From: an uncultured Lachnospiraceae bacterium
GTDB taxonomy: Bacteria; Bacillota; Clostridia; Lachnospirales; Lachnospiraceae
Assembly (NCBI GenBank): GCA_910579275.1
Contig: CAJTTO010000006.1
Location: 1 to 64,000, forward strand
Direction of reading: 5' to 3'
DNA: 64,000 nucleotides
Part shown: piece after piece, positions 16,219 through 25,736 of the stretch
How positions within the stretch are numbered: the stretch's first letter is position 1
Layout: each line of letters starts with the position of its first letter
The notes under the pieces: model-generated
What the model was told of the DNA's origin: nothing
What the model saw: only the letters and a program-made list of their open reading frames with translations
Database searches by the model: none
Translations under genes and position numbers: made by a program

Positions 16219-17465
16219 CCCTGCCCCCCATTCCACACATCCCGCTTTATCCTGTCAAAGTAAAACGACGGCATATACTCGTCATTAAAATACACAATCG
16301 GGTTCTCGACATTCATCTGCCCAAGCTGCGCGGCAATTTCCTTGTAATAAACATTGCAGATAATCACCGCGCAATCCTTGTCCAGCGCCTTGATGCACTC
16401 CGGATTTTTCACCTCAAGGCCACAGAAATCCGAACCCCACAGCGCCTTGTTATTATCGCACGTAAAGCGCGGCGGATATTTTTCCCCGTAGCACTTCATA
16501 TAGTTGCGGCACATATTTCCGGCGCCAAAAAGAACACGCGACGAAAACTTTTGTAAAACCTGTTCCATCTCAATCTGCCACTTAAAATAATCCGCAACCG
16601 CCTTTGCCATTGCCAAAAGGCCAGGGCGCAGGATTGGCGAAAATGCTGTTGCCGTGTCTTTTATATTCAGTATCAGCTGACCGTCAAAGAAAATTTCCCG
16701 CAGCCCGCGAATCAGGTTGAGCCAGTCTGTCTGTGACCGTCCCTGAGCTGCACAGGTGAACGGCAGCAGGGCGCTTTCATGGCATCCGTCACAGTCGCGC
16801 AAAATGACAGCCTTTAGCCTGTCCCCCATTGTCAGAATGAAATCATACATATTCTGACCGCAGATGCTGCATACGCCGACATCCATGCAAAACCCGAACC
16901 GCTCTGCGCCCACTTCCCTGTTCAGCGCGTCAATCCATTCTGCCGCGCAGACAGCGTCGGAACACACGCCGCGCAGCAGATGTCCGTTTTTATTTTTGCA
17001 CTGGTTCTCAAGCAGAATCATCATGTTCCAGTCCTTTGCCGTTTCTGCCAGTTTCAGATAATATTCCCTGTTCGCTTTCCACAAATCCTTTTCCGCAATG
17101 CCGCCGTACAGCGGTCTTACCACAATATACCGACATCCGTTTTGCGCCGCTGTTTTTATGCTTATTTCTGACATATGTGTCATAATTTTGCCAGTGTCCG
17201 CACATTTCGTATCCCGCATCAGGTACGGCGCGTATGCGACACCTGTGCGCATGCCGTTTTTCCTGCATTGGTTCCGCAGCCCTGCCGTTTCCTCGCACAT
17301 TTTTCTCTGCAGCACCGCCGCTTCATTTCTCTCCAATTCTGCCGGCGTACAGTACAGCGACATGTCCAATAACATGTCACGAAATCCGGCAGCTGCAATA
17401 TCCGCCACTCCCTGACGCGGATTCTCCCTGCCAACCATTCCCGCCGGTGCACAAACGATGTTCAA
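16215..17465 (-). CDS. AP_endonuc_2 TIM barrel fused to a C-terminal Rossmann-like module
   Basis: 416 residues. Residues ~1-300 are a second xylose-isomerase-like barrel, more divergent: strands ILLENQ and RFGFCMDVGVC align with the paralogue downstream, but the His of its DTGHA is replaced by VC, so metal binding may be altered. Residues ~307-400 are the island's recurring Rossmann-like module (RVLFGAGNMCRNYM, a CDNN acidic turn, GLEVKNPE, then AVIICNVYYKE). The start is a TTG at 17465 behind AGGAGGACAAGGGG. This gene ties the isomerase pair to the glycan island. The reaction is unknown. Confidence 0.75.
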   Translation of the reverse strand: MNIVCAPAGMVGRENPRQGVADIAAAGFRDMLLDMSLYCTPAELERNEAAVLQRKMCEETAGLRNQCRKNGMRTGVAYAPYLMRDTKCADTGKIMTHMSEISIKTAAQNGCRYIVVRPLYGGIAEKDLWKANREYYLKLAETAKDWNMMILLENQCKNKNGHLLRGVCSDAVCAAEWIDALNREVGAERFGFCMDVGVCSICGQNMYDFILTMGDRLKAVILRDCDGCHESALLPFTCAAQGRSQTDWLNLIRGLREIFFDGQLILNIKDTATAFSPILRPGLLAMAKAVADYFKWQIEMEQVLQKFSSRVLFGAGNMCRNYMKCYGEKYPPRFTCDNNKALWGSDFCGLEVKNPECIKALDKDCAVIICNVYYKEIAAQLGQMNVENPIVYFNDEYMPSFYFDRIKRDVWNGGQG

Positions 17466-17483
17466 CCCCTTGTCCTCCTGCCT

Positions 17484-19211
17484 TTATCCTATCAAAACCT
17501 TTTTCCCCTGAAAGGCAAATCCATAGCTGCGGATATTCGCCGCCGGAATGCCTTTGCTGACGAGGATCTGCGCATACTTCTTTTCCCGAATCTGGCAAAG
17601 AGCTGCCTCTACCGTATCCTCCAGCGTTTTCTCTTCGTCCTCATCCCGCACCTTAAATTCCATAATCATTGCGGCATCCTGTTTATTGCGCGGCTCAAGC
17701 ATAATATCATACCGCCCATAGCCGCTCTCACGATTGGACGTCACCACGTACTTTTCACGCAGCTCCACGAGAAGTCCTAGGACAAAGCCATGGTAAAACC
17801 GCTCCGGTTCCCGTCTGGACGGGTTCTCCGCGCTGTCAAAATAGCTGATTGTCTCCAGTGCCACCCGATTCATGTAAATGTTCATCTGCTTGATATTCCC
17901 ATCCAGCAGCGCTCTGATAAAATCGTTGTAATCGTCCTCCGACCGTCCGGAAAACCAGCCGCTTATCATGGTTTCAAACATCATCCGCACTTCTACGTTC
18001 GTAAGCGTCAGTTCGTACATCATTCTGCCAAGCCCATTTATCATAGCTGTGTTATCTACCTGTAAGGTTTTTAGATACCCGCTCGCGAGCAGAATGCTCC
18101 ATGTCGCATTCTGACTGCCATCCAGCTGATTATATACAATCTGTTCGTCAATTGGCGCCTTAATGTTCTCTCCATTCAGCAATTTTTCAAAACTTTGTTT
18201 AATATTTTTGTTTCCTTCGCGTATCAGCTTGCCCACAAGGCTGTTGGAGCTTATATTTGCCCAGTATGTCCCAAACTCCCTTTTATCCAAAAAATTCAAT
18301 ACGGACCACGGATTGTAAATGTCCGTCTTATCACCAAAGGTAAAACCATCATACCATCTTCGCACATCTTGCCTTTCACTGTCAAGATTATATTCACGCA
18401 GTGCCGCAAACACTTCCTCCTGCGTAAAACCAAATGAAGCCGCATATTCATCTGAAGTTGTCGTGACAACTTTGAGGTTGTTTAAATCCGAAAAAATTGA
18501 TTCCTTGCTGATGCAAGTTATTCCTGTCATAATCGCGCGGTCAAGAAATGGGTTGGTCTTAAATGCCGCATTGAACAGGCTTCTGGTAAAAGCCACAAGC
18601 TCCTCCCAGAACCCACGCACATACGCTTCCTGCATTGGTGTATCGTATTCATCCAAAAGGATAATGACCTTTTTGCCATAAAAGCGGTGCAGAAAATCAG
18701 ATAGCTGATATAACGCAAGTGTTGCATCGCTGTCATCCATATCCACCGAAACCCGCTTAAAGTAATCCCTATCTGTCTCATAGAGCAGGTCACTGTCCAA
18801 TATAAACGCATAGCTGGCATAAAGCTTCGTGAGCATCTGGCATATTTTTTTCCTCGTCAGCTCATAGGTAACTTCCTTGATATTCGCAAACGACAGGCTG
18901 ATGACAGGATATGTTCCCTGTAACTGCCTGTAATTATAAACGCCTGCCGCGTTTTTATCATCAGGAGCTTTTCCCTTCCAAATGGAAAGATTCTCAAACA
19001 AATCACTCCTTCCCGCATATTTCAGGGAAAAAAATTGCTCTACCATGCTCATGTTCAGTGTCTTTCCAAAGCGCCGCGGGCGGGTAATCAACGTCACGTC
19101 ATCCCCGCTCTCCCACCACTCCTGAATAAACGAAGTTTTGTCAATATAAAAATATTGATTCTCAATGATTTTTGAAAAATCCTGAATTCCGATCGCCACT
19201 GTCCTTTCCAT
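17484..19211 (-). CDS. AAA-ATPase-like / PD-(D/E)XK nuclease-like protein (DUF1703 group)
   Basis: 575 residues. The N-terminus (FSKIIENQYFYIDKTSFI; LITRPRRFGKTLNMSM) is the AAA-ATPase-like domain with a modified P-loop (RPRRFGKT), and VIILLDEYDTPM is the Walker B. Residues ~430-575 hold the PDDEXK_9-type domain: GRYDIMLEP (Asp), AAMIMEFKV (E-x-K) and a later GIAFQGKK-like end. This family is highly multiplied in gut Bacteroidetes and Clostridia, and its role is not settled. It lies between the isomerases and a terminator, in the same direction as the island. Confidence 0.88.
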   Translation of the reverse strand: MERTVAIGIQDFSKIIENQYFYIDKTSFIQEWWESGDDVTLITRPRRFGKTLNMSMVEQFFSLKYAGRSDLFENLSIWKGKAPDDKNAAGVYNYRQLQGTYPVISLSFANIKEVTYELTRKKICQMLTKLYASYAFILDSDLLYETDRDYFKRVSVDMDDSDATLALYQLSDFLHRFYGKKVIILLDEYDTPMQEAYVRGFWEELVAFTRSLFNAAFKTNPFLDRAIMTGITCISKESIFSDLNNLKVVTTTSDEYAASFGFTQEEVFAALREYNLDSERQDVRRWYDGFTFGDKTDIYNPWSVLNFLDKREFGTYWANISSNSLVGKLIREGNKNIKQSFEKLLNGENIKAPIDEQIVYNQLDGSQNATWSILLASGYLKTLQVDNTAMINGLGRMMYELTLTNVEVRMMFETMISGWFSGRSEDDYNDFIRALLDGNIKQMNIYMNRVALETISYFDSAENPSRREPERFYHGFVLGLLVELREKYVVTSNRESGYGRYDIMLEPRNKQDAAMIMEFKVRDEDEEKTLEDTVEAALCQIREKKYAQILVSKGIPAANIRSYGFAFQGKKVLIG

Positions 19212-19279
19212 AATCTGCTTCGCCTTTCCTGTATGTGGTTAATTGTTCTTGATCCGTTGTATCTGTTCCATCATAACAT

Positions 19280-19306
19280 AAAAGCTGTTCAAAATGAACA
19301 GCTTTT
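19280..19306 (-). terminator. Terminator at the end of the main island operon
   Basis: AAAAGCTGTTC (19280-19290) pairs perfectly with GAACAGCTTTT (19296-19306) across a 5-nt loop. It has T-runs on both strands. It lies ~60 nt past the FkbM gene stop and ahead of the AAA-ATPase gene, so it probably ends the long glycosyltransferase/methyltransferase transcript. Confidence 0.82.
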
Positions 19307-19367
19307 ATTGATTAAGTTTCTAAACGGATGGCTATAAATAACAGAACTCATGAACAGTCCTCTTTCG

Positions 19368-20450
19368 TTATACCGCATATAGTACCGTGTCATACCACGC
19401 ATCCGCATACTGTCTTACATACAGTTTGTACGCCGGATTCATTTCTTTTATCATAATCGGGATTTCAAATAAGTCCTCCGGCTTATGATAGATGCATACT
19501 GCCAGTTTGGGTCTGTAATCCTGTATGATTTTCCTGCACCCTTTTAAAGCTTCCTGTTCTGCGCCTTCGATATCCATCTTGATATATGTCGGTTTTCTGT
19601 CATGGACGGTCTCATCCAGCGCAACGGTCTCTATCAGGCAGCCGCCTCTCTGCTGCGATATATGGGAGCTGCTCGTTCCTCTCGCATCAAAGCAAAGTTT
19701 GGTATTCTCGCTCCATACACCTGCCTGAACCAGCTCATATTGACGCCCGTCCATGCTCCTCTCTATTGCTTCCCTTTTACACATCTCAGGCTCAAAAATG
19801 ACAATTCCTCTATATTTTCCACCACATCTTTCTATGAAACGTACTGCTGAATCGCCATCAAAGCCTCCACAGTCTATAAACATTTCATTTTCTGTCAAAG
19901 TAATTACTTCATCAAAATATTCTTCTTCACTTGGACGGACAATCCCTGATATGCTGCTTAGCCCAAATGCTTTCTTCAATTTTTCGAGATATACCGTTCT
20001 GGAAAATTTATCCTCCCAAAGCTGGTATACTTTTCTGTATCTTTCTATATTTGACTCAAAATATTCCCATGTCTGCCAGTAAAAATATTCATTCATAATA
20101 TGTATCTGCGTTTTTTCACAACCGAATGACAATAGCTGCTGGCAGATTGACTGACATGCACTTTCATCCCCGACACTAACCAGTATTGACGGATTGCTGA
20201 CTGTGCTGCTTAATTCTTCGGGACGAATAATTTTAAGTCCTGTTGGTTGATCCACTCCGCCAGCTATCCCGTTGTCGCAAAAGCACAGTACGCTTCTGTC
20301 ATAGCTGTTCAGCAGATTATATATTTTATGCCCACATTCACCACACCCAAATATAACAAGGTGTTCCCCTTTCGTTTCTTCAAAGAATCTTTCTTTTATT
20401 TGCTTCGCCTGTCTTTTGATTTCATCGGTCGTACACTGAAACTTCTCCAT
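19368..20450 (-). CDS. Rossmann-like module fused to an FkbM-family methyltransferase
   Basis: 360 residues. Residues ~30-125 are the recurring module (HLVIFGCGECGHKIY; CFCDNGIAGG; LKIIRPEEL; SILVSVGDE). Residues ~165-360 are an FkbM-type SAM methyltransferase: NEMFIDCGGFDGDSAVRF as the SAM site, VIFEPEM, and TYIKMDIEGAEQEALKG with the family's DIEGAE signature. FkbM enzymes O-methylate sugars or polyketides. The start at 20450 follows GGGGGAGTAGAT. It is the last gene before the terminator of the island operon. Confidence 0.85.
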   Translation of the reverse strand: MEKFQCTTDEIKRQAKQIKERFFEETKGEHLVIFGCGECGHKIYNLLNSYDRSVLCFCDNGIAGGVDQPTGLKIIRPEELSSTVSNPSILVSVGDESACQSICQQLLSFGCEKTQIHIMNEYFYWQTWEYFESNIERYRKVYQLWEDKFSRTVYLEKLKKAFGLSSISGIVRPSEEEYFDEVITLTENEMFIDCGGFDGDSAVRFIERCGGKYRGIVIFEPEMCKREAIERSMDGRQYELVQAGVWSENTKLCFDARGTSSSHISQQRGGCLIETVALDETVHDRKPTYIKMDIEGAEQEALKGCRKIIQDYRPKLAVCIYHKPEDLFEIPIMIKEMNPAYKLYVRQYADAWYDTVLYAV

Positions 20451-20529
20451 ATCTACTCCCCCTGTTATTTTTACGGTTGTCTGCGTACTGATTGCCCCTG
20501 CAATTGGTCTGTGTGAATATCCATCCCCA

Positions 20530-22764
20530 TTACATCAGCCTTTTCTCAATGAGCGCCTTTATCTTGCTGGAGCTTGTACTCTCCGTGTATGGAAAAAATA
20601 CCATTGCAGAACCATTCTGCTCCAAAAACTCCTTGTTGCTTAGCCAAGCCGGGTTATCCCTGTAATCACTTCCTGAAAACTGGCAGTCAAAATGATACAG
20701 CTTGTATGCCTCCCTTGTATCATTATACTGCAGCGGTATTTCAACTGCCTCGTCGACATAACGGCAGGAACGAACCATCTCTATCCGCTCCGCGAAAGGC
20801 ACAAAAGGCTCTACCCTTTTGATGCTGCGCACGCCCTCATCCGTCACCACACCTACTATAAGATAATCACACTGTTCCTTGGCACGTCTCAACAGATTCA
20901 GATGTCCGATATGAAACAGGTCAAAAACTCCTGAAATATACCCGACATGGTAATTTTTAGAGGAAGTTTTCGCACACTCCTGTGCGATGGATACTTTTGG
21001 CTTTCTCCCATACCCGATGTTTGCATCATAGATTCCGTAATCCGTTACGCCCATACTTTCCAGCTGGTTGATAACCGAAGCGTAGTTTTTGATACATACA
21101 ATCACTTTATATGTATCACATGGGAGCTGATTTAATAAATCCGGAGACTGTATTTCGATCCCGTTTACTTTTTTCCCCCATCTGTCTGCATTATTATCTA
21201 TTATGGCAAATACAGGATAATCCTTTTCATACAATGCCAAAAATTTATTCGTAAAATTTCCCGAGCCAAAAAGGATAAGCTTACGTGTATCAACACCCTT
21301 GAAAATATCTATAAATATTTTTCTGTATTCCGCATCCGAACAGTTTATGCGCTGACGGTTTGAGTTTATACCTTCGTCGCCAATTCGATGTTCCCCATAG
21401 TAAATTCTAAGCTGCTCCGCATTCAAAAGACCGGAAAGAAACATCCGCTCCATTTCCAACCAATGGGACATATTTTGTGATAAGTGATATCTTTCAAACA
21501 GCTCTTCCATCGGTATCAATTTGTCGAGTTCCCAGTTTCCGCTGTAGAGCGTCGTAATCATTCTTGTAATAATCGCATTTGCCGGATAATTCTCCTCACA
21601 AAATTCCTGATCATAAAACATAAACGTGCCATCCATATAAAAACTGTTGAGTGGAACCATGTCAAGATATCCCCTGCGCAAAATGGCGCCTTCCCCATCG
21701 CCGATGTCCTCTTTGACAATATCGGATGACTGTAATATCAAATCCCGAAAACGATCCAACTCCTGCAGGAATCTGCGTTTATCCGTCCTCATAAGGCGTT
21801 TCAGATACAACTGCGCAACCTCTCCCTTTACATACGGCATGACATATGTGTCATTTTTTATCTGCGCACTGACCACAGCAATACCGTGTCTTTCCAAATC
21901 ACGTCCATGTTCCACAAAATGTTCTAATCTTTTTCTGCCCTCCGGATACGCCGCCCGCTTTTCCACAGTTCCGGAATGACGGATAATCGTAAAAAGCGCC
22001 CTTTCCTTTCCTCTGTCCATGGAGCAGGTTACATGGTCAATATCCGACAGTTTACCGTTTATTGTACACTCTATTAAATATGCATTTGCCATCTGATGAA
22101 ACATACCGTTATCCACCAAATCCTCATACAGCATTCTCTCGTTCAGAAAAACCGTGTGTGGATAATTGTAAAATGGCAGCAGGCGGTTTGCCAAATCCTC
22201 GTTTGGAAGATAATTTTCCGAATAGATTAAGGTGGGATTCCTTAAATCAGAGAAAACAGAATAAAAACGCAACTGCCCCCACCCTGCCATTTCCAGTTTT
22301 CTTTTTATTTCTGCTTTCGTGTAGCTTCTGCCTTTAAAAACATCCTCATTTCGGGAATATGTACGGCGATACCCCTCGATACTGTCAAAGCACCTGTTTG
22401 TATGTATATCCCTGTCGCCGCAGAAATACCGTATACCCATGCGGTTGTTCATGCCAAGCAGCATCACACCATCCAACTTAAGCAGTCTGTAAAATCCTTC
22501 CAAAATGTCTTTTGGATTTTTCTGCGTCTCAAGAACTTGTATGCATATGATATAATCAAAATATCTGTCATGCTCCTGCTGCCATTCTTCGTCGGACAAT
22601 CCCTCCGGCATCACGCATGTTACCCTGAGGTTCTTCCCAGACAGCATCTGCGCCAGCGGAGTATTCTCATCGCCAATAAAAAGGACACTGCTTTCTTCCC
22701 CGAAGTCATACCACTGCAAAAGCCCCTGTTGTATCCCGTTTATTAATTCCTGTGCCTGCTCCAT
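20530..22764 (-). CDS. Four-domain fusion: methyltransferase - kinase-like - Rossmann-like module - TagD-type cytidylyltransferase
   Basis: 744 residues. ~1-235: SAM-methyltransferase-like fold (VLFIGDENTPLAQML; YIICIQVLE; GVMLLGMNN), with a weak glycine loop. ~235-460: a region resembling phosphotransferase/kinase folds (VEKRAAYPEG; YVMPYVKGEV; LDMVPLNSFY; MFYDQEF). ~490-585: the recurring module (KLILFGSGNFTNKFL; IIDNNADRWGKKVNGIEIQS). ~604-744: cytidylyltransferase with GVFDLFHIGHLN (HxGH) and YTESTSSSKI. It could phosphorylate and CDP-activate a small molecule, but this is inferred from domains only. The start at 22764 has a GGGGG site and lies 1 nt after the upstream stop. Confidence 0.78.
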   Translation of the reverse strand: MEQAQELINGIQQGLLQWYDFGEESSVLFIGDENTPLAQMLSGKNLRVTCVMPEGLSDEEWQQEHDRYFDYIICIQVLETQKNPKDILEGFYRLLKLDGVMLLGMNNRMGIRYFCGDRDIHTNRCFDSIEGYRRTYSRNEDVFKGRSYTKAEIKRKLEMAGWGQLRFYSVFSDLRNPTLIYSENYLPNEDLANRLLPFYNYPHTVFLNERMLYEDLVDNGMFHQMANAYLIECTINGKLSDIDHVTCSMDRGKERALFTIIRHSGTVEKRAAYPEGRKRLEHFVEHGRDLERHGIAVVSAQIKNDTYVMPYVKGEVAQLYLKRLMRTDKRRFLQELDRFRDLILQSSDIVKEDIGDGEGAILRRGYLDMVPLNSFYMDGTFMFYDQEFCEENYPANAIITRMITTLYSGNWELDKLIPMEELFERYHLSQNMSHWLEMERMFLSGLLNAEQLRIYYGEHRIGDEGINSNRQRINCSDAEYRKIFIDIFKGVDTRKLILFGSGNFTNKFLALYEKDYPVFAIIDNNADRWGKKVNGIEIQSPDLLNQLPCDTYKVIVCIKNYASVINQLESMGVTDYGIYDANIGYGRKPKVSIAQECAKTSSKNYHVGYISGVFDLFHIGHLNLLRRAKEQCDYLIVGVVTDEGVRSIKRVEPFVPFAERIEMVRSCRYVDEAVEIPLQYNDTREAYKLYHFDCQFSGSDYRDNPAWLSNKEFLEQNGSAMVFFPYTESTSSSKIKALIEKRLM

Positions 22765-22765
22765 T

Positions 22766-24070
22766 TCAACCCCCTGTTAATCTCTCTGCCGACTCCGATA
22801 TAATATGTGAAAACCTATATTTTCTAAGACAATCCAGCATCTGGCAAAACGCATCCGAGTTTTCCTTTACAGCCAATATAACGAGACTGTTTTCCTTGTC
22901 TTGCACACAGCCTGACAGTTCACAGACCTTTTCTCCCTGACAGGTCATGCTCCTCCCATTCAGACTCGTCACAGCAACTTTTATCGTCTGGTGGTCTTCC
23001 TTAGCTTGTTTTACTCTGTAGACGACCTTTTCTCCATGTGCCCCTGCCCCATATACAATGATATTTTTATATCCGGCACAAACTTCACTTGTTATCTCTC
23101 TGTACCCAATCAAGACATCCTCCACATAACTCACAGGTTTTTTAATGATGGAAATTTGTTCCTCGTTCATGCGATCATAAGCTGCCTCATGCTGCTCCTC
23201 AAAATAATCACGCTCTTTTTCGATTATCCTTGCAAAATCCTTTTTTAAAGAAAGATCAATTCTTTGCAATGTTCCTATATATGCCAGCATACGCAAATGA
23301 AAGCAAATCGGGTATAGCTCCTTTGGCGCGTCATGATGCTTTTTCATGAAACTCCTGATAAAATCAAACTCATTCTTCATGGCGTACACCTTTTGCCTGT
23401 CATGGATTGAAGAAAGCATATTATCCTGCCGATAATGATACACTGCCTTATCCAAAAACATAACGCGCTTCGCCCAGTAGAATGTCTGGAACCAGAACCC
23501 ATTATCCTGAAATGACGCTCCTGGTGTTTCATTATACCGAATGTTGTTTTTTATAATTAAATCTTTCTTGTACAAAGCATTCCATGTAAATTTTTTTAGC
23601 AAAAAGGAATCCAGCTCTAATTTGGGACTGAGTACGCGGTTATACATTGTCAAATCATCTGTAAGGCTAAGATACTGTTTGCGCAATGTTCCGTCTTCAT
23701 TATCATATACGGCATAAAAATCTGCCTTCACGAAATCCAAGTCATAACTTGTAACCGCGTGATACAAGCTTTGATACATATCTGCTTCAACTGTATCATC
23801 GCTTTCCACAATACCTATATATCTGCCCTTAGCCATGTTCAATGCCATGTTCATTGTTTTCCCATAGCCTGTGTTTTCTTTATGTATTACCTTTATTCTG
23901 CTGTCCTTTCGCGCATATTCATCCAGAATAATTCTTGATTGATCCGTAGAGCCGTCATCCATGCAAATTACTTCAAAATCAGTAAATGTCTGTGCCAGTA
24001 TGCTGTCGATGCAGACTCCCAGGTACTTCTCAACATTATATACCGGCACTAAGATTGATATTTCAGCCAT
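22766..24070 (-). CDS. GT2-family glycosyltransferase with C-terminal Rossmann-like module
   Basis: 434 residues. The N-terminal GT-A domain has the family 2 pattern ISILVPVYNVEKYL, ICMDDGSTDQS, GYGKTMNMAL and the DXD-like VESDDTVE. Residues ~333-434 carry the recurring module (NIIVYGAGAHGEKVV, VAVTSLNGRSM, SLVILAVKENSD). There is no membrane segment. It should transfer a sugar from a nucleotide donor in the cytoplasm. An AAGAGGG site precedes the ATG. It is the middle of a run of genes all read right to left. Confidence 0.88.
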   Translation of the reverse strand: MAEISILVPVYNVEKYLGVCIDSILAQTFTDFEVICMDDGSTDQSRIILDEYARKDSRIKVIHKENTGYGKTMNMALNMAKGRYIGIVESDDTVEADMYQSLYHAVTSYDLDFVKADFYAVYDNEDGTLRKQYLSLTDDLTMYNRVLSPKLELDSFLLKKFTWNALYKKDLIIKNNIRYNETPGASFQDNGFWFQTFYWAKRVMFLDKAVYHYRQDNMLSSIHDRQKVYAMKNEFDFIRSFMKKHHDAPKELYPICFHLRMLAYIGTLQRIDLSLKKDFARIIEKERDYFEEQHEAAYDRMNEEQISIIKKPVSYVEDVLIGYREITSEVCAGYKNIIVYGAGAHGEKVVYRVKQAKEDHQTIKVAVTSLNGRSMTCQGEKVCELSGCVQDKENSLVILAVKENSDAFCQMLDCLRKYRFSHIISESAERLTGG

Positions 24071-24109
24071 AAAACATTACCCTCTTTTTCTTCCGGCTTA
24101 TCGCTAAGC

Positions 24110-25720
24110 TCATTTTACACATTCATCAAGAATATCCGATAGTGATATCATTGGAATCGATATCCTATCCTTCAAACTTTGTCTGATAGATTCTGCCTCG
24201 TGAACAGGCGTAATTATGATACAGTCTGCCCGGGGCACATCTTCCTCCAATGTAATTACCGGAAAATAGCTGTATATATTTATGGCGCCCCTGTCTATTG
24301 CGCATACAACATTGATATTACTTTCCTTAATATCACTCAGCAAATGAACCGCCATCTTCCCAAGACCATAAATAATAATATTGTTCCATTTATGCTGCAT
24401 AAAGTACTGTCTTACCGAACCGCCCTTTTCATGCAGCGCCATCCATTTTTCCAATAATCTATAATAGGAAACATACATTTTTAAATTTGCTATCTCTGGC
24501 TCCTGATAACCGTTTAAATGTTTGTTTCTTATTTTCTTAAAATCCTCCTGATTTATTTCCTCTCTCAAAGTACCGTTAAATATTTCATCAATCCACACGG
24601 CTCCAATGACATCCGCAGAAAATTTTTGAATCTTCTCATATGCGGCCTTACGCATCCGGTCCCTTAAACAGTCATCCTTTAGTAAGCGCACGATTTCCTC
24701 TGCTAAAATTTCTTCCTCTCTTGAAATATCATTCATGCCGCTTTCCCTTATATACGGCGTGATTATTCCACATTCACCAATCAGGGGATCCGAAATGTTT
24801 TTCTGTACATCGGAAATGCCTAATTCTTCCCTGATACCGCCGGGACTATCGCAAGAAACCACCGGAACGCCTGCGCTTAACGCCTCAAGAACAGAACATG
24901 GCATTGCCTCGCACCGGGATGTCATTGCAAAAACTTTTGCTTTCTCCAAATAATACGCAACTTCCTTAACATTTCCGGGCATTTCTATATCATTCTCTAA
25001 ATGACGCAGTGCAATCATATCTTCGAGCTTGGGTCTTAATTCTCCATCGCCCAATATGACCATCCTGCTGTCCGGACACAATTTTTTCACGTGTTCGAAC
25101 GCCCTGATTAGATGCCACTGCCGCTTAATGCCATGCATTCTTCCGATGGCTATAATGACGTTTTCTTTCTTCTCGTTCTTCTTGACGTGCATCATGTGTA
25201 CCGGATTATATATTGTCCGTGTGATGTTGTGCTTATCACCATAATGCTCTAACCAGTCATTTCTGCAAAACTCAGACGGAAATGTAATACAGTCTGCAAA
25301 CTGATATAAGTCGCGAAATGTCTCCTCTGCCCAGAAAATGGATTTATCATATTTTGCATATTCCGAATTGACACTGTGTGTTGTCAGAATAACTTTTTCT
25401 TTGTCCTTCGATAGAATATTGAGATAATTTGCCACTTGCATAAAACTAATTGCAATATCAATATTGTATTTGGCTTTCAGCGCTTTTAGCTCGTTTACTT
25501 TTTCCTGCAAAGAGTTCCTGTCCTGTGTGGATTTGGTTACAGATAAAACCAAATCATAGGTTACAAGTGTCCCTGCATATTCGTACTCAGCATTTATTGC
25601 AGTATCTGTAAACACAAACACCTCAAACCCCTTTTCCGAAAAAATCAAACTCAGATCGGCTGCACATCTTTCAGCGCCGCCGCCCTGTAATGTGTTTGTT
25701 ATCAGAGCAATATTTTGCAT
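24110..25720 (-). CDS. GT4-family glycosyltransferase with C-terminal Rossmann-like module
   Basis: 536 residues from the ATG at 25720, chosen because GGGGGGAAGT lies just upstream and MQNIALITNTLQGGGAER is a typical GT4 start. The GT-B core has VIIAIGRMHGIKRQWHLIRAF, MVILGDGELR, and EAMPCSVLEALSAGVPVVSC, which includes the donor-binding E-x7-E. The tail (~443-536) is the recurring module (NIIIYGLGKMAVHLL, CAIDRGAINIYSYFPVIT, DCIIITPVHE). No membrane segment is seen. Donor and acceptor are unknown. Confidence 0.88.
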   Translation of the reverse strand: MQNIALITNTLQGGGAERCAADLSLIFSEKGFEVFVFTDTAINAEYEYAGTLVTYDLVLSVTKSTQDRNSLQEKVNELKALKAKYNIDIAISFMQVANYLNILSKDKEKVILTTHSVNSEYAKYDKSIFWAEETFRDLYQFADCITFPSEFCRNDWLEHYGDKHNITRTIYNPVHMMHVKKNEKKENVIIAIGRMHGIKRQWHLIRAFEHVKKLCPDSRMVILGDGELRPKLEDMIALRHLENDIEMPGNVKEVAYYLEKAKVFAMTSRCEAMPCSVLEALSAGVPVVSCDSPGGIREELGISDVQKNISDPLIGECGIITPYIRESGMNDISREEEILAEEIVRLLKDDCLRDRMRKAAYEKIQKFSADVIGAVWIDEIFNGTLREEINQEDFKKIRNKHLNGYQEPEIANLKMYVSYYRLLEKWMALHEKGGSVRQYFMQHKWNNIIIYGLGKMAVHLLSDIKESNINVVCAIDRGAINIYSYFPVITLEEDVPRADCIIITPVHEAESIRQSLKDRISIPMISLSDILDECVK

Positions 25721-25736
25721 ACTTCCCCCCAAGTTC

